Translations under genes and position numbers: made by a program
Source of the DNA: Oscillospiraceae bacterium
GTDB lineage: Bacteria > Bacillota > Clostridia > Oscillospirales > Acutalibacteraceae
Direction of reading: 5' to 3'
Assembly: GCA_003517915.1 (NCBI GenBank)
Contig: DOZQ01000151.1
Location: 16,876-27,225 of the forward strand
DNA length: 10,350 bases
Shown: positions 1 to 6,176 of the stretch, in pieces
Layout of the letters: each line of letters begins with the position of its first letter
Position numbering within the stretch: the stretch's first letter is position 1
The notes under the pieces: generated by a model
What the model saw: only the letters and a program-made list of their open reading frames with translations
Database searches by the model: none
What the model was told of the DNA's origin: nothing

Positions 1-19
1 TAAGGAGTCTTAAAAATAC

Positions 20-1270
20 ATGGAGCTTATTCGCTTTGAAAACGGTTTGCGTGTGGTTCTGGACGAGATGCCGCGCTCAAAATCCGCCGCGATATGCGTT
101 TATATCGGCTGCGGCTCGCACGATGAGGAGAAACCCTGTTTTGGCGCGTCGCATTTTATTGAGCATATGCTGTTTAAGGGCACCGAGACCCGCTCGGCGG
201 CCGAAATCTCCGAACAGATGGATGAGATAGGCGGCAATTTAAACGCCTACACCACCAAGGAATTCACCTGCGTCTACTCCCAGACGCTTGAGGAGCATCT
301 GCCAATAGCCGCCGAAATTTTAAGCGATATGCTATTGCGCTCGAAAATGACGCCGCAGGATGTGGAAACCGAAAGAAGCGTTATACTTGAAGAGATTGGC
401 ATGTATGAGGACTCGTTTGAGGAGCTGTGCATGGATCGGCTCTATTTGAAAATTTATCCCGATTCGGCGCTCGGCGGCAATATTTTAGGCACCAGGGAAA
501 GTGTTCGGCAGATGACGGCCGACCGGCTGCGTGCGCACATGGCCAAGTATTATGTGCCCGAGCGCACGGTTATCTCGGTGTGCGGCAAATTCCAAAAAGA
601 AACGCTGCTTGAGATTTTAGAGCGGCAGTTCGGCGGGCTTCATAACACAAAAAATCCCATAAGTGTACGGCCGGCCGTGTTTTCACCGGGAGTTACCACC
701 GAAAAGAAGACTTCGGAGCAGACCCATCTTATCATCGCCATGCCGGGGCTCAAAATCGGCGCACCCGAGCGCTTTGCCCACGCGATTTTTTCGACAATTT
801 TGGGCGGGACAAGCTCCTCAAGGCTTTATCAGCGCATAAGGGAAGAGCTTGGGCTCGCGTATTCGATCTACTCCTTTTCGGGGGCACATCTTGAGGGCGG
901 CGTCTTCGGGGTAGGCGCGGCGGTGGCGCACGGCGCCCAGCGCCAGACCGTAAACGAGATTTTCAGTGTGCTGAAGGATATAAAGAACGGTATCAGCGAA
1001 AAGGAGTTTCTGCGCACGAGAGAGCAGTTTAAGGCAAGCCTTGTAATGGGGCTTGAGCAAAACGGTTCGCGAGCCTCCGCTATGGGGCGCTCGATTTTGC
1101 TTGAGGGTGAATATCTCGACGAGGAGACGATTTTAGAAAAGCTGGACGGCCTGACGCCGCAGGAGGTCTCCCGGGCGGCGAATAAAATTTTGGATTTTGA
1201 CCGCATAGCGCTTTCGGTGGTCGGAAGACCCGAGAAACAGGAGTTTTATAACCCGGGGAATTATCTGTAA
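20..1270 (+). CDS. M16 family zinc metallopeptidase (insulinase/processing-peptidase type)
   Basis: This 416-residue protein is a predicted cytoplasmic zinc peptidase of the M16B group, the size class of Bacillus YmxG/MlpA and mitochondrial processing peptidase beta. The inverted zinc motif HFIEH lies at residues 45-49 (H45, E48, H49). The third ligand region follows at E118-x6-E125, with E125 76 residues after H49, as the family requires, so the enzyme should be active. The C-terminal half carries the usual GGTSSSRLYQ (262-271) and REELGLAYS (274-282) signature, whose R/Y residues contact substrate in relatives. There is no signal peptide or membrane helix. The ATG at 20 follows AAGGAG at 2-7. 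A TAA at 1-3 could be the stop of an upstream gene, giving an operon continuing leftwards. Substrate cannot be inferred. The family call is firm; the equivalence to YmxG is by length and domain only. Confidence 0.95.
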   Translation: MELIRFENGLRVVLDEMPRSKSAAICVYIGCGSHDEEKPCFGASHFIEHMLFKGTETRSAAEISEQMDEIGGNLNAYTTKEFTCVYSQTLEEHLPIAAEILSDMLLRSKMTPQDVETERSVILEEIGMYEDSFEELCMDRLYLKIYPDSALGGNILGTRESVRQMTADRLRAHMAKYYVPERTVISVCGKFQKETLLEILERQFGGLHNTKNPISVRPAVFSPGVTTEKKTSEQTHLIIAMPGLKIGAPERFAHAIFSTILGGTSSSRLYQRIREELGLAYSIYSFSGAHLEGGVFGVGAAVAHGAQRQTVNEIFSVLKDIKNGISEKEFLRTREQFKASLVMGLEQNGSRASAMGRSILLEGEYLDEETILEKLDGLTPQEVSRAANKILDFDRIALSVVGRPEKQEFYNPGNYL

Positions 1271-1280
1271 ATTAGTTGTA

Positions 1281-1544
1281 TCATGTGTCGTCGCCTGAAT
1301 TCCCCTGATTGCCGGAAGAGACCGTTTTGGTTTTTATTTCCGCTTTGCCGGAATCCCGCGGACAGTGGTGCGGCGGTTTGTTTAAATTTTTTCTGAGCTT
1401 TTTGTGCAGGGCAATAGTGGTTAGCGTGTCGCGGAGCTGGGTCAAGGCGGCCGACAAAAGCACCAGCTCATCGTCTGTCATCCGCTCGGCCAGTGTATTG
1501 GCCAAGGCGGTCACGGCGGCTGTATATTCACAGGCGCCATTCAT
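1281..1544 (-). CDS. Small conserved protein, DUF6774-like
   Basis: This is an 87-residue soluble protein with no signal peptide or membrane helix. Its N-terminal half (about residues 1-50) is a compact helical stretch with the pattern MNGACEYTAAVTALANTLAE, then DDELVLLSAALTQLRDTLTTIA. That pattern resembles from memory the short Clostridia family DUF6774; the family name is tentative and the function unknown. The C-terminal 35 residues are Lys/Pro/Ser-rich and look disordered. I chose the ATG at 1544 because GGAGG at 1552-1556 sits 7 bases upstream. An in-frame ATG 21 bases further out (1565) has no such site. The gene converges on the M16 peptidase with only 10 bases between the two stops and is divergent from the membrane-protein gene at 1681. 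Confidence 0.72.
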   Translation of the reverse strand: MNGACEYTAAVTALANTLAERMTDDELVLLSAALTQLRDTLTTIALHKKLRKNLNKPPHHCPRDSGKAEIKTKTVSSGNQGNSGDDT

Positions 1545-1680
1545 GCGGCCCCCTCCGTTCTGCAATACAAATCTCGGATTAACGAGTAAAAATAGTTATA
1601 TTATTAAATTATTCAAATATATTATAAGATGTTACCGGCAGCAAAGACATCGGTTTTGGATTTATTAGGAGGTTTTACCT
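1545..1680. promoter_or_regulatory. Divergent AT-rich intergenic region
   Basis: These 136 bases separate two divergent genes and must hold the start signals for both if each is expressed on its own. About 1575-1630 is very AT-rich. On the minus strand TTGAAT (1611-1616) and TATTTT (1589-1594), 16 bases apart, make a weak SigA-like candidate. On the plus strand TATAAG (1623-1628) is a possible -10 without a convincing -35. Neither is strong. AGGAGG at 1667-1672 is the ribosome binding site of the plus-strand gene. Confidence 0.4.
1552..1556 (-). promoter_or_regulatory. Ribosome binding site fixing the start of the small DUF gene
   Basis: On the minus strand GGAGG, followed by a G-rich spacer of 7 bases, precedes the ATG at 1544. 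This favours the inner start over the in-frame ATG at 1565, for which it lies inside the coding sequence. Confidence 0.7.
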
Positions 1681-3348
1681 ATGAAGCAAGTGTTTATTAA
1701 ACGTATTATTCCGCCGCTTGTCACTCTTGCCGCCGGCGCGGGGTATTTTTATCTGTTTTATCCGCCGATTAACCCGCGCGCCTCAGGCTTTTGGGGCATG
1801 CTGCTTTTCATGGCGCTGGTATTTATCGTGAGCTTCTGTTTCGCCAGAATACGCGGAGGCCTCGCAAAGATAAAGGAATCAGGCAAAAAAGTGACTGTTA
1901 CGGTAAAAAAGCCGCGCAAATCGCTCAGCAAAAAAACGGTGCGTATAACGCTTATTGTCATAGGTATAGCCGCTGTGGCGCTAACCGCGGCGCTTATGTC
2001 CTCCACAAGGCTGGTGAGCGCCTCGCGTTATCAAATGCAGCTGCCGGTTACCGACGGTAATTTCGCTTTGGATATTGCCGAAGTGCCTATTTCACAGGTT
2101 CCGGTAGTTGACCGCGATACGGCAGAGCGGCTGGGCCAGCGCAAAATCGGCGAGGTCGTGGAGCTGGTCTCGCAGTTCAACGTCTCGTCCTTTTTTACCC
2201 AGATAAATGTAGAAGAGGTGCCTACAAGGGTCTCTCCTTTGGAGTACGCCGATTTCTTCAAATGGTTCGGTAACCAAAGCGACGGAATCCCCTATTATGT
2301 GAAGATAGATATGGCCACTCAGACAACCGAGCTTGTGGAGCTTTCGCAAGGAATAAAATATTCCCCATCGGAATATTTTAACCGCAAGCTCGAGCGGTAT
2401 CTAAGGTTTAAATATCCGACGCTTATGTTCGAGGAATTCTCGTTTGAGATAGACGACGAGGGCAACCCGTTTTGGGTCGTTTCCTGCTACAGCTATACGA
2501 TAGGACTGCTCGGCGGCAAGGATATCACCGCTGTGCTGCTGGTCAACGCGGTGACGGGTGAGGTGGGCAAATATGATATCGGCGAGGTTCCGCAGTGGAT
2601 TGATCGGGTTTTTCCGGCTGAGCTGATTGTAAAGCAGGCCGACAACTGGGGCTCGCTGGGCGGAGGCTACTGGAACTCGGTATTCGGCCAGAAGGGGGTC
2701 ACTGTGACTACCGAGGGATATAATTATCTGGCGCTGAACGACGACGTCTGGATGTATACCGGGGTGACGTCGGTGTCGCAGGACGAGAGCAACATAGGCT
2801 TTCTCTTGGTCAACATGCGCACAAAGGAAGCGAAATTCTATCAGGTAAACGGCGCTAAGGAATACTCCGCGATGGATTCCGCTAGAGGCAAGGTTCAGGA
2901 AAAGGGATATTCCGCGACATTCCCTATCCTGCTGAATATAGGCGATATGCCCACCTATTTCCTCTCGCTTAAAGACGACGCGGGGCTGGTCAAAGCTTTC
3001 GCGTTCGTATCCGTTTCAAATTATCAGATTGTCGGTGTGGGAGACACCATAGCGCTGGCCCAGCAGGATTATCTGCGTCAGCTGCGCAGCGCCGATTTAA
3101 CCGGCGGTGAGGATACTCAGGAAACCGCTGAAAAAACCGGCAGGGTGGAATCGCTTGGATCGGCGGTTTTGGACGGCAACACGCATTATTATATTAAGCT
3201 GGAGGGCGGCGAGGATGTTTATATCGCGCCTGTCAGCGTAAGCGATTATCTGCCGCTGCTTAAAGCGGGCGACAGGGTAAGGCTCACCTATTCTAAAATC
3301 GCTGGGGAGTTTGGCCGGGTAGAGGATATGGAAGTAATCAGCAATTGA
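1681..3348 (+). CDS. Large membrane-anchored protein of unknown function, three N-terminal TM helices
   Basis: I do not recognise this 555-residue protein with certainty. Hydrophobic helices lie at about residues 9-27, 36-55 and 87-106, and a very basic loop (about 56-88, many Lys/Arg) separates the second and third. By the positive-inside rule the loop is cytoplasmic and the remaining ~450 residues lie outside the membrane. The exported part contains two stretches reminiscent of PepSY-type folds (about 235-305 and 395-465), each of beta-rich 'value in, value out' character such as LLVNAVTGEVGKY. It ends in a beta-rich, possibly OB-like region (about 487-555, GRVESLG...RVRLTY...VEDMEVI). These fold suggestions are pattern-based inference. 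No catalytic motif is visible. The ATG follows AGGAGG at 1667-1672 with an 8-base spacer. The gene appears monocistronic: the sigma-factor gene downstream has its own promoter. Confidence 0.85.
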   Translation: MKQVFIKRIIPPLVTLAAGAGYFYLFYPPINPRASGFWGMLLFMALVFIVSFCFARIRGGLAKIKESGKKVTVTVKKPRKSLSKKTVRITLIVIGIAAVALTAALMSSTRLVSASRYQMQLPVTDGNFALDIAEVPISQVPVVDRDTAERLGQRKIGEVVELVSQFNVSSFFTQINVEEVPTRVSPLEYADFFKWFGNQSDGIPYYVKIDMATQTTELVELSQGIKYSPSEYFNRKLERYLRFKYPTLMFEEFSFEIDDEGNPFWVVSCYSYTIGLLGGKDITAVLLVNAVTGEVGKYDIGEVPQWIDRVFPAELIVKQADNWGSLGGGYWNSVFGQKGVTVTTEGYNYLALNDDVWMYTGVTSVSQDESNIGFLLVNMRTKEAKFYQVNGAKEYSAMDSARGKVQEKGYSATFPILLNIGDMPTYFLSLKDDAGLVKAFAFVSVSNYQIVGVGDTIALAQQDYLRQLRSADLTGGEDTQETAEKTGRVESLGSAVLDGNTHYYIKLEGGEDVYIAPVSVSDYLPLLKAGDRVRLTYSKIAGEFGRVEDMEVISN

Positions 3349-3466
3349 ATGAACCGTTCCCCGCCGCAGCCGGTTTAAAATTAATACGAACTTCCGCTTT
3401 TAAAACCTAAAGAATCACTAGCCGGTGTTAATATCTTTATATTTGCACAATAAATACAAATAACGG

Positions 3467-3495
3467 TTGACATTTTTGATTTTAAAGAGTAGAAT
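3467..3495 (+). promoter_or_regulatory. SigA-type promoter for the sigma-factor gene
   Basis: A perfect -35 TTGACA (3467-3472) and a near-perfect -10 TAGAAT (3490-3495) are separated by exactly 17 bases. Transcription should start around 3502, giving a leader of about 28 bases before the ATG at 3530. This is the strongest promoter in the window and implies vegetative sigma control of the SigH-like gene. Confidence 0.85.
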
Positions 3496-3515
3496 AACAT
3501 TAGCGACAGTCGAGT

Positions 3516-3522
3516 GAGGAGG
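3516..3522 (+). promoter_or_regulatory. Ribosome binding site deciding the sigma-factor start
   Basis: GAGGAGG ends 7 bases before the ATG at 3530. The in-frame TTG at 3524 is only one base from this site and cannot use it, so the ATG is preferred. Confidence 0.85.
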
Positions 3523-3529
3523 TTTGCCG

Positions 3530-4129
3530 ATGCAATCCTGCTCAGGGAGTCGGGCTTTTACTGCCTTTTCTGACGAAGAGCTGGCGGCTCTTGCGCAAAA
3601 TGGTCAGGCGGATGCGTTCAACGCATTGGTCGTTCGTTATGTTGTCATCGTGAATATGCGTGTTTCCTGCTACAGAGGCACTGGTATCGAGCCGGAGGAT
3701 CTTGCACAGGAAGGTATGATTGGGTTGATGAGTGCAGTCCGCAGTTTCCGGCCGGATACAGGTGCCTGTTTTCGTACGTTTGCGTGGCTTTGCATTGACC
3801 GAAGTGTTTTATCCGCTTTGAAAGCGCCGTTTCGCAAAAAAAGAATTCCCGACGCAAAAATTTTCCCCCTTGAGGAAAATCCGTGCGGGGATGCGCACGA
3901 GTCCGCAGGTGCGGCGGAGGCCTCGCAGAACCCGGAGCATTATTTAATCGCTAAAGAAGACGCGAAAAATTTCTGGCAGGGAGTAAAGCGCGTTTTGTCA
4001 CCGTTTGAGCACAGTGTTTTGCTCCGGTTTTTAGGCGGCGAGGATTACCGTGGAATCGCGCGGCAGTTAGACGCCACCGTTAAATCAGTGGACAACGCCA
4101 TTCAGCGGGTCAGACGCAAGCTGAGATAG
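3530..4129 (+). CDS. SigH-like sigma-70 family RNA polymerase sigma factor
   Basis: This is a 199-residue alternative sigma factor of the Spo0H/SigH type, directing RNA polymerase to its own promoter class. Region 2 (about residues 27-107) contains EPEDLAQEGMIGLMSAVRSF (54-73), then FRTFAWLCIDRSVLSAL (81-97) and a basic FRKKRIP (101-107). This matches the order in Bacillus SigH (REDIVQEGMIGLYKSIRDF, FKAFAELCITRQIITAIK, RQKHIP). Region 4 at the C-terminus (about 148-199) has SPFEHSVLLRFLGGEDY, then VKSVDNAIQRVRRKLR, nearly the SigH region 4.2 helix. Unlike Bacillus SigH it ends directly after that helix, without the short tail. No anti-sigma gene is adjacent. The neighbourhood is not the rpmG-secE-nusG block where canonical sigH usually sits, so this may be a paralogue; I therefore give no symbol. 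It probably shares a transcript with the zinc-ribbon gene, since no terminator is seen between them. Confidence 0.9.
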   Translation: MQSCSGSRAFTAFSDEELAALAQNGQADAFNALVVRYVVIVNMRVSCYRGTGIEPEDLAQEGMIGLMSAVRSFRPDTGACFRTFAWLCIDRSVLSALKAPFRKKRIPDAKIFPLEENPCGDAHESAGAAEASQNPEHYLIAKEDAKNFWQGVKRVLSPFEHSVLLRFLGGEDYRGIARQLDATVKSVDNAIQRVRRKLR

Positions 4130-4165
4130 TTTTATTCAGGGTTTTCCGATATGAAATTGATTATA

Positions 4166-4231
4166 TGCCCAAGTAGCTCAAAGCAGAGCATTGGTTTTTT
4201 CCAAGGTGTCGGTGCGATTCCGTCCGGGGCA
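4166..4231 (+). other. Degenerate tRNA-like element (tRNA relic or tRNA mimic)
   Basis: Within 66 bases the parts of a tRNA appear in order. They are an acceptor 5' strand TGCCC (4166-4170), the T8-A9 pair (4174-4175), a D-arm GCTC-AAAGCA-GAGC (4176-4189), A26 (4190), an anticodon-like hairpin TTGG-TTTTTT-CCAA (4191-4204), a T-arm CGG-TGCGATT-CCG (4210-4222) extendable by G4208-C4224 past a T-T mismatch, and an acceptor 3' strand GGGCA (4227-4231). It departs from a working tRNA: the D-loop is short, the anticodon hairpin has four pairs and a six-base loop, T55 of the T-loop is G, the inner acceptor pairs A-G and A-C fail, and no CCA is encoded. It is not a confident functional tRNA. It lies between the sigma-factor stop and the zinc-ribbon start, so it would be part of their transcript. 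Chance resemblance is possible but unlikely given four arms in the right order. Confidence 0.5.
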
Positions 4232-4260
4232 AATATCATTAGTCAAGCGAGGTTAAAAAA

Positions 4261-4539
4261 ATGTTTGAAGACAAGACTCTCATCTGCAAAGAATGTGGCG
4301 CTGAATTTATCTTCACCGCCGGCGAACAGGAATTTTACGAGGCCAAAGGCTTTGTAAACGAACCGCAGCGCTGCAAAGCTTGCCGCGATTCTCGTAAGAA
4401 CGCTTCCAAGGCGGACAGGGAAATGCATGTAACCACATGCGCGAGCTGCGGCGCGGAAGCCAGGGTACCCTTTAAACCGCGTGAGGATCGCCCGGTTTAC
4501 TGCAGCGAATGCTTCGCGAACATGAGGGAAGAGGGCTAA
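4261..4539 (+). CDS. Small zinc-ribbon protein with four CxxC motifs
   Basis: This is a 92-residue soluble protein with cysteine pairs at C9/C12, C38/C41, C60/C63 and C81/C84, enough for two zinc ribbons. The first half (FTAGEQEFYEAKGF then EPQRCKACR) fits the 'probable zinc-ribbon' family found in many Firmicutes. The second half (CASCGAEARVPFKPREDRPV then YCSECF) fits the CxxC-x17-CxxC ribbon often fused to it. The biochemical role is not established; nucleic-acid or protein binding is the usual guess. The ATG follows GAGG (4249-4252) by 8 bases. The gene is 131 bases after the SigH-like gene with only the tRNA-like element between, and is followed by a strong hairpin terminator. A regulatory link with the sigma factor is inferred from position only. 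Confidence 0.9.
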   Translation: MFEDKTLICKECGAEFIFTAGEQEFYEAKGFVNEPQRCKACRDSRKNASKADREMHVTTCASCGAEARVPFKPREDRPVYCSECFANMREEG

Positions 4540-4604
4540 CATAAAAAATGTGGCCGGTTATGTTAATCCGGTCGTGTAGCTAGACCTTCGTATCTGCAAA
4601 AATG

Positions 4605-4633
4605 CCGCTTCGGATTTTTCCGAAGCGGTTTTT
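4605..4633. terminator. Bidirectional intrinsic terminator
   Basis: A perfect 9-base stem CCGCTTCGG (4605-4613) / CCGAAGCGG (4620-4628) closes a 6-base loop. It is followed by T5 (4629-4633) on the plus strand and, through A5 at 4598-4602, by a T run on the minus strand. It sits between the convergent stops of the zinc-ribbon gene (4539) and the DUF4340 gene (4644), and can serve both. Confidence 0.9.
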
Positions 4634-4643
4634 GTGCGTTATT

Positions 4644-6176
4644 TCAATTTTCTCCAAACGACTCCATCAGAGCTTCAAACGGTTCGTTAAGCATAATCAT
4701 GATAAACCCGTCGTCCCGCTGTTCTGCTCTTATCCTGCGGCTGGAGGAGCGGTAAAACTCAAAAGTTTCCTCCGCGCCGCCCTCATAGCTGATTGTCAGC
4801 GTGGCCAAAAGCTCGTTTTTAGAGGCGTTTTCGTCATAGCTGTGCGCGGTCAGGGCGTCTAGACTTGCAAATAAGCCGTCCAGCCGCTCGTTGTCTAGTG
4901 ATTTTCCGTCCATAAAAGCGGCCGTAGATGAAAGCGAGCCGACATCCCCGGCGGTGTGGCGAAGTGAAAGCACGCGTGATTTTCCTTTGGAGGAAAAGGT
5001 AATCTCACGCATGGCGGATTTCGCGGGCACAATCAGCTTTTTCGCGTAAAAATCCTCACGCGGGAATTCAGCAAAGCTAAGCGCCTCGGTGGATATCTCA
5101 TAAATTACCTCCCTGCCTTCAATCATAAGGGAATAGCCGTTTTCAAGCTTGCCGATTTTAAGCGTGCGGTTCTCGCCGTCTATCTCATAGGCGGCTTCGC
5201 ACAGGGGATTCATGAGATTATAGTCTCTAAGCTTCTCGTCGTCAGGATGCGCGGCCAAAACCGAATTTGCGACAAGCCCCCCGGAAAACGGGGAAAGCAG
5301 GGAAAGCACAGCGCCGGAGTTCGCGTAACGCGTCACCGAAGCAGAGGATAAGCGGTAGAGCATGTCACCGCCGCGTTCGGCCATTGTAAAGACGAGGGGA
5401 ACCGGAAAATTTTCACCTGTGAGCGTGATTTTGTCATATTTGTTAACAAGGCTCGCGGCGTCAAAATAATCCGCGTTTATGGCGTCCGGCAAGAGGGGTT
5501 CGACAGCGGTTTTACTTACCATATCGGTTTTTGAGAGCGCTATGCCGTCGTACAGCGACACAGCGGCCAGATAAACGTCAGAGGTACCTTTAACACTTAA
5601 ATAATACCCGGATTTGTCGGGAGCCATTTTGCCGAAATAAAGCGTCGTCTCCCCGTGAGGGTGATCGACGCTCACCGTGACGGCGGGGGGATCAAGTCCG
5701 TAATCCGACAGTTCATAACCGTCATCCATTTTGCGCAGTGCCGTGACCGAATGCAGTGAGGCATAGGCAGACACAAGCGCCTCGGTGTCAAGCGGCAGAC
5801 TTTCGTCCCAGCCGGGAACCGACAGCGCCGCGTTTCCGTCCTCACCCGGTCGGCCCGCAAGCAGAGTATAGCTGTTTTCACCCGTCACTTCAATTTTGCT
5901 GACCTCCCGCACCGAATAAAGCCGGATGTTCATGTCTTCCGGAGGGGAGCGGTCTTCGGGGGGGATCCTCAGCACAAAAGCCAAAACTCCCGCCAGCAGC
6001 GCCACTGCGGCGATGCCCCAAATAAGGCCGCGACGCCGCCCGGAGCTTTTCCGGACGGCGACAGGGGTGTTTTTTGAAAAAATCGTAGAGCCGGGGATGT
6101 CGCCGGGAGAAAACTCCCTCGCGGATTCATGGAACCCGGATTCCCGAATATCTTTTTTTGCGGGGTCTTCACTCAC
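4644..6176 (-). CDS. DUF4340 domain membrane protein, last gene of Gld-like ABC operon
   Basis: This 510-residue protein has a 50-residue charged N-terminus, a basic RRR stop, one membrane helix (about residues 51-69) and a long extracytoplasmic beta-rich domain. The region from about 85 onward (IRLYSVREVSKIEVTGENSY) has the start pattern of DUF4340: a strand reporting a value, then repeats of 'YGL/YNL' turns (YELSDYGLDPP, LRDYNLMNP). The family regularly accompanies GldG-like ABC systems. Its biochemical role is unknown; a periplasm-facing accessory subunit is inferred. The start is GTG at 6176, in a GTGA overlap with the stop of the preceding gene, with AAGGAGG on the minus strand at 6185-6191, 8 bases upstream. 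Translational coupling is likely. It ends 11 bases from the bidirectional terminator. Confidence 0.85.
   Translation of the reverse strand: MSEDPAKKDIRESGFHESAREFSPGDIPGSTIFSKNTPVAVRKSSGRRRGLIWGIAAVALLAGVLAFVLRIPPEDRSPPEDMNIRLYSVREVSKIEVTGENSYTLLAGRPGEDGNAALSVPGWDESLPLDTEALVSAYASLHSVTALRKMDDGYELSDYGLDPPAVTVSVDHPHGETTLYFGKMAPDKSGYYLSVKGTSDVYLAAVSLYDGIALSKTDMVSKTAVEPLLPDAINADYFDAASLVNKYDKITLTGENFPVPLVFTMAERGGDMLYRLSSASVTRYANSGAVLSLLSPFSGGLVANSVLAAHPDDEKLRDYNLMNPLCEAAYEIDGENRTLKIGKLENGYSLMIEGREVIYEISTEALSFAEFPREDFYAKKLIVPAKSAMREITFSSKGKSRVLSLRHTAGDVGSLSSTAAFMDGKSLDNERLDGLFASLDALTAHSYDENASKNELLATLTISYEGGAEETFEFYRSSSRRIRAEQRDDGFIMIMLNEPFEALMESFGEN

Noticed and set aside
1309..1668. A 119-codon plus-strand reading frame
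   Set aside because: It lies mostly opposite the small DUF gene, lacks a proper ribosome binding site, and its translation is a low-quality Ser/Arg/Phe mix; the minus-strand gene has a good site and a coherent helical product.
3351..3376. Possible terminator after the large membrane protein (GAACCG / CGGTTT)
   Set aside because: The stem is six pairs including one G-T, the loop is 14 bases and there is only a three-T run, so it is too weak to call.
3524..3529. TTG start two codons upstream for the sigma factor
   Set aside because: It is one base from the GAGGAGG site; the ATG at 3530 has the correct 7-base spacing.
4151..4357. A 68-codon plus-strand frame spanning the tRNA-like element
   Set aside because: It overlaps the start of the zinc-ribbon gene in another frame, has no ribosome binding site and gives a composition-poor product.
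4243..4542. A 99-codon minus-strand frame opposite the zinc-ribbon gene
   Set aside because: It is the mirror of a gene with four CxxC motifs and a ribosome binding site, and it also crosses no independent start signal.
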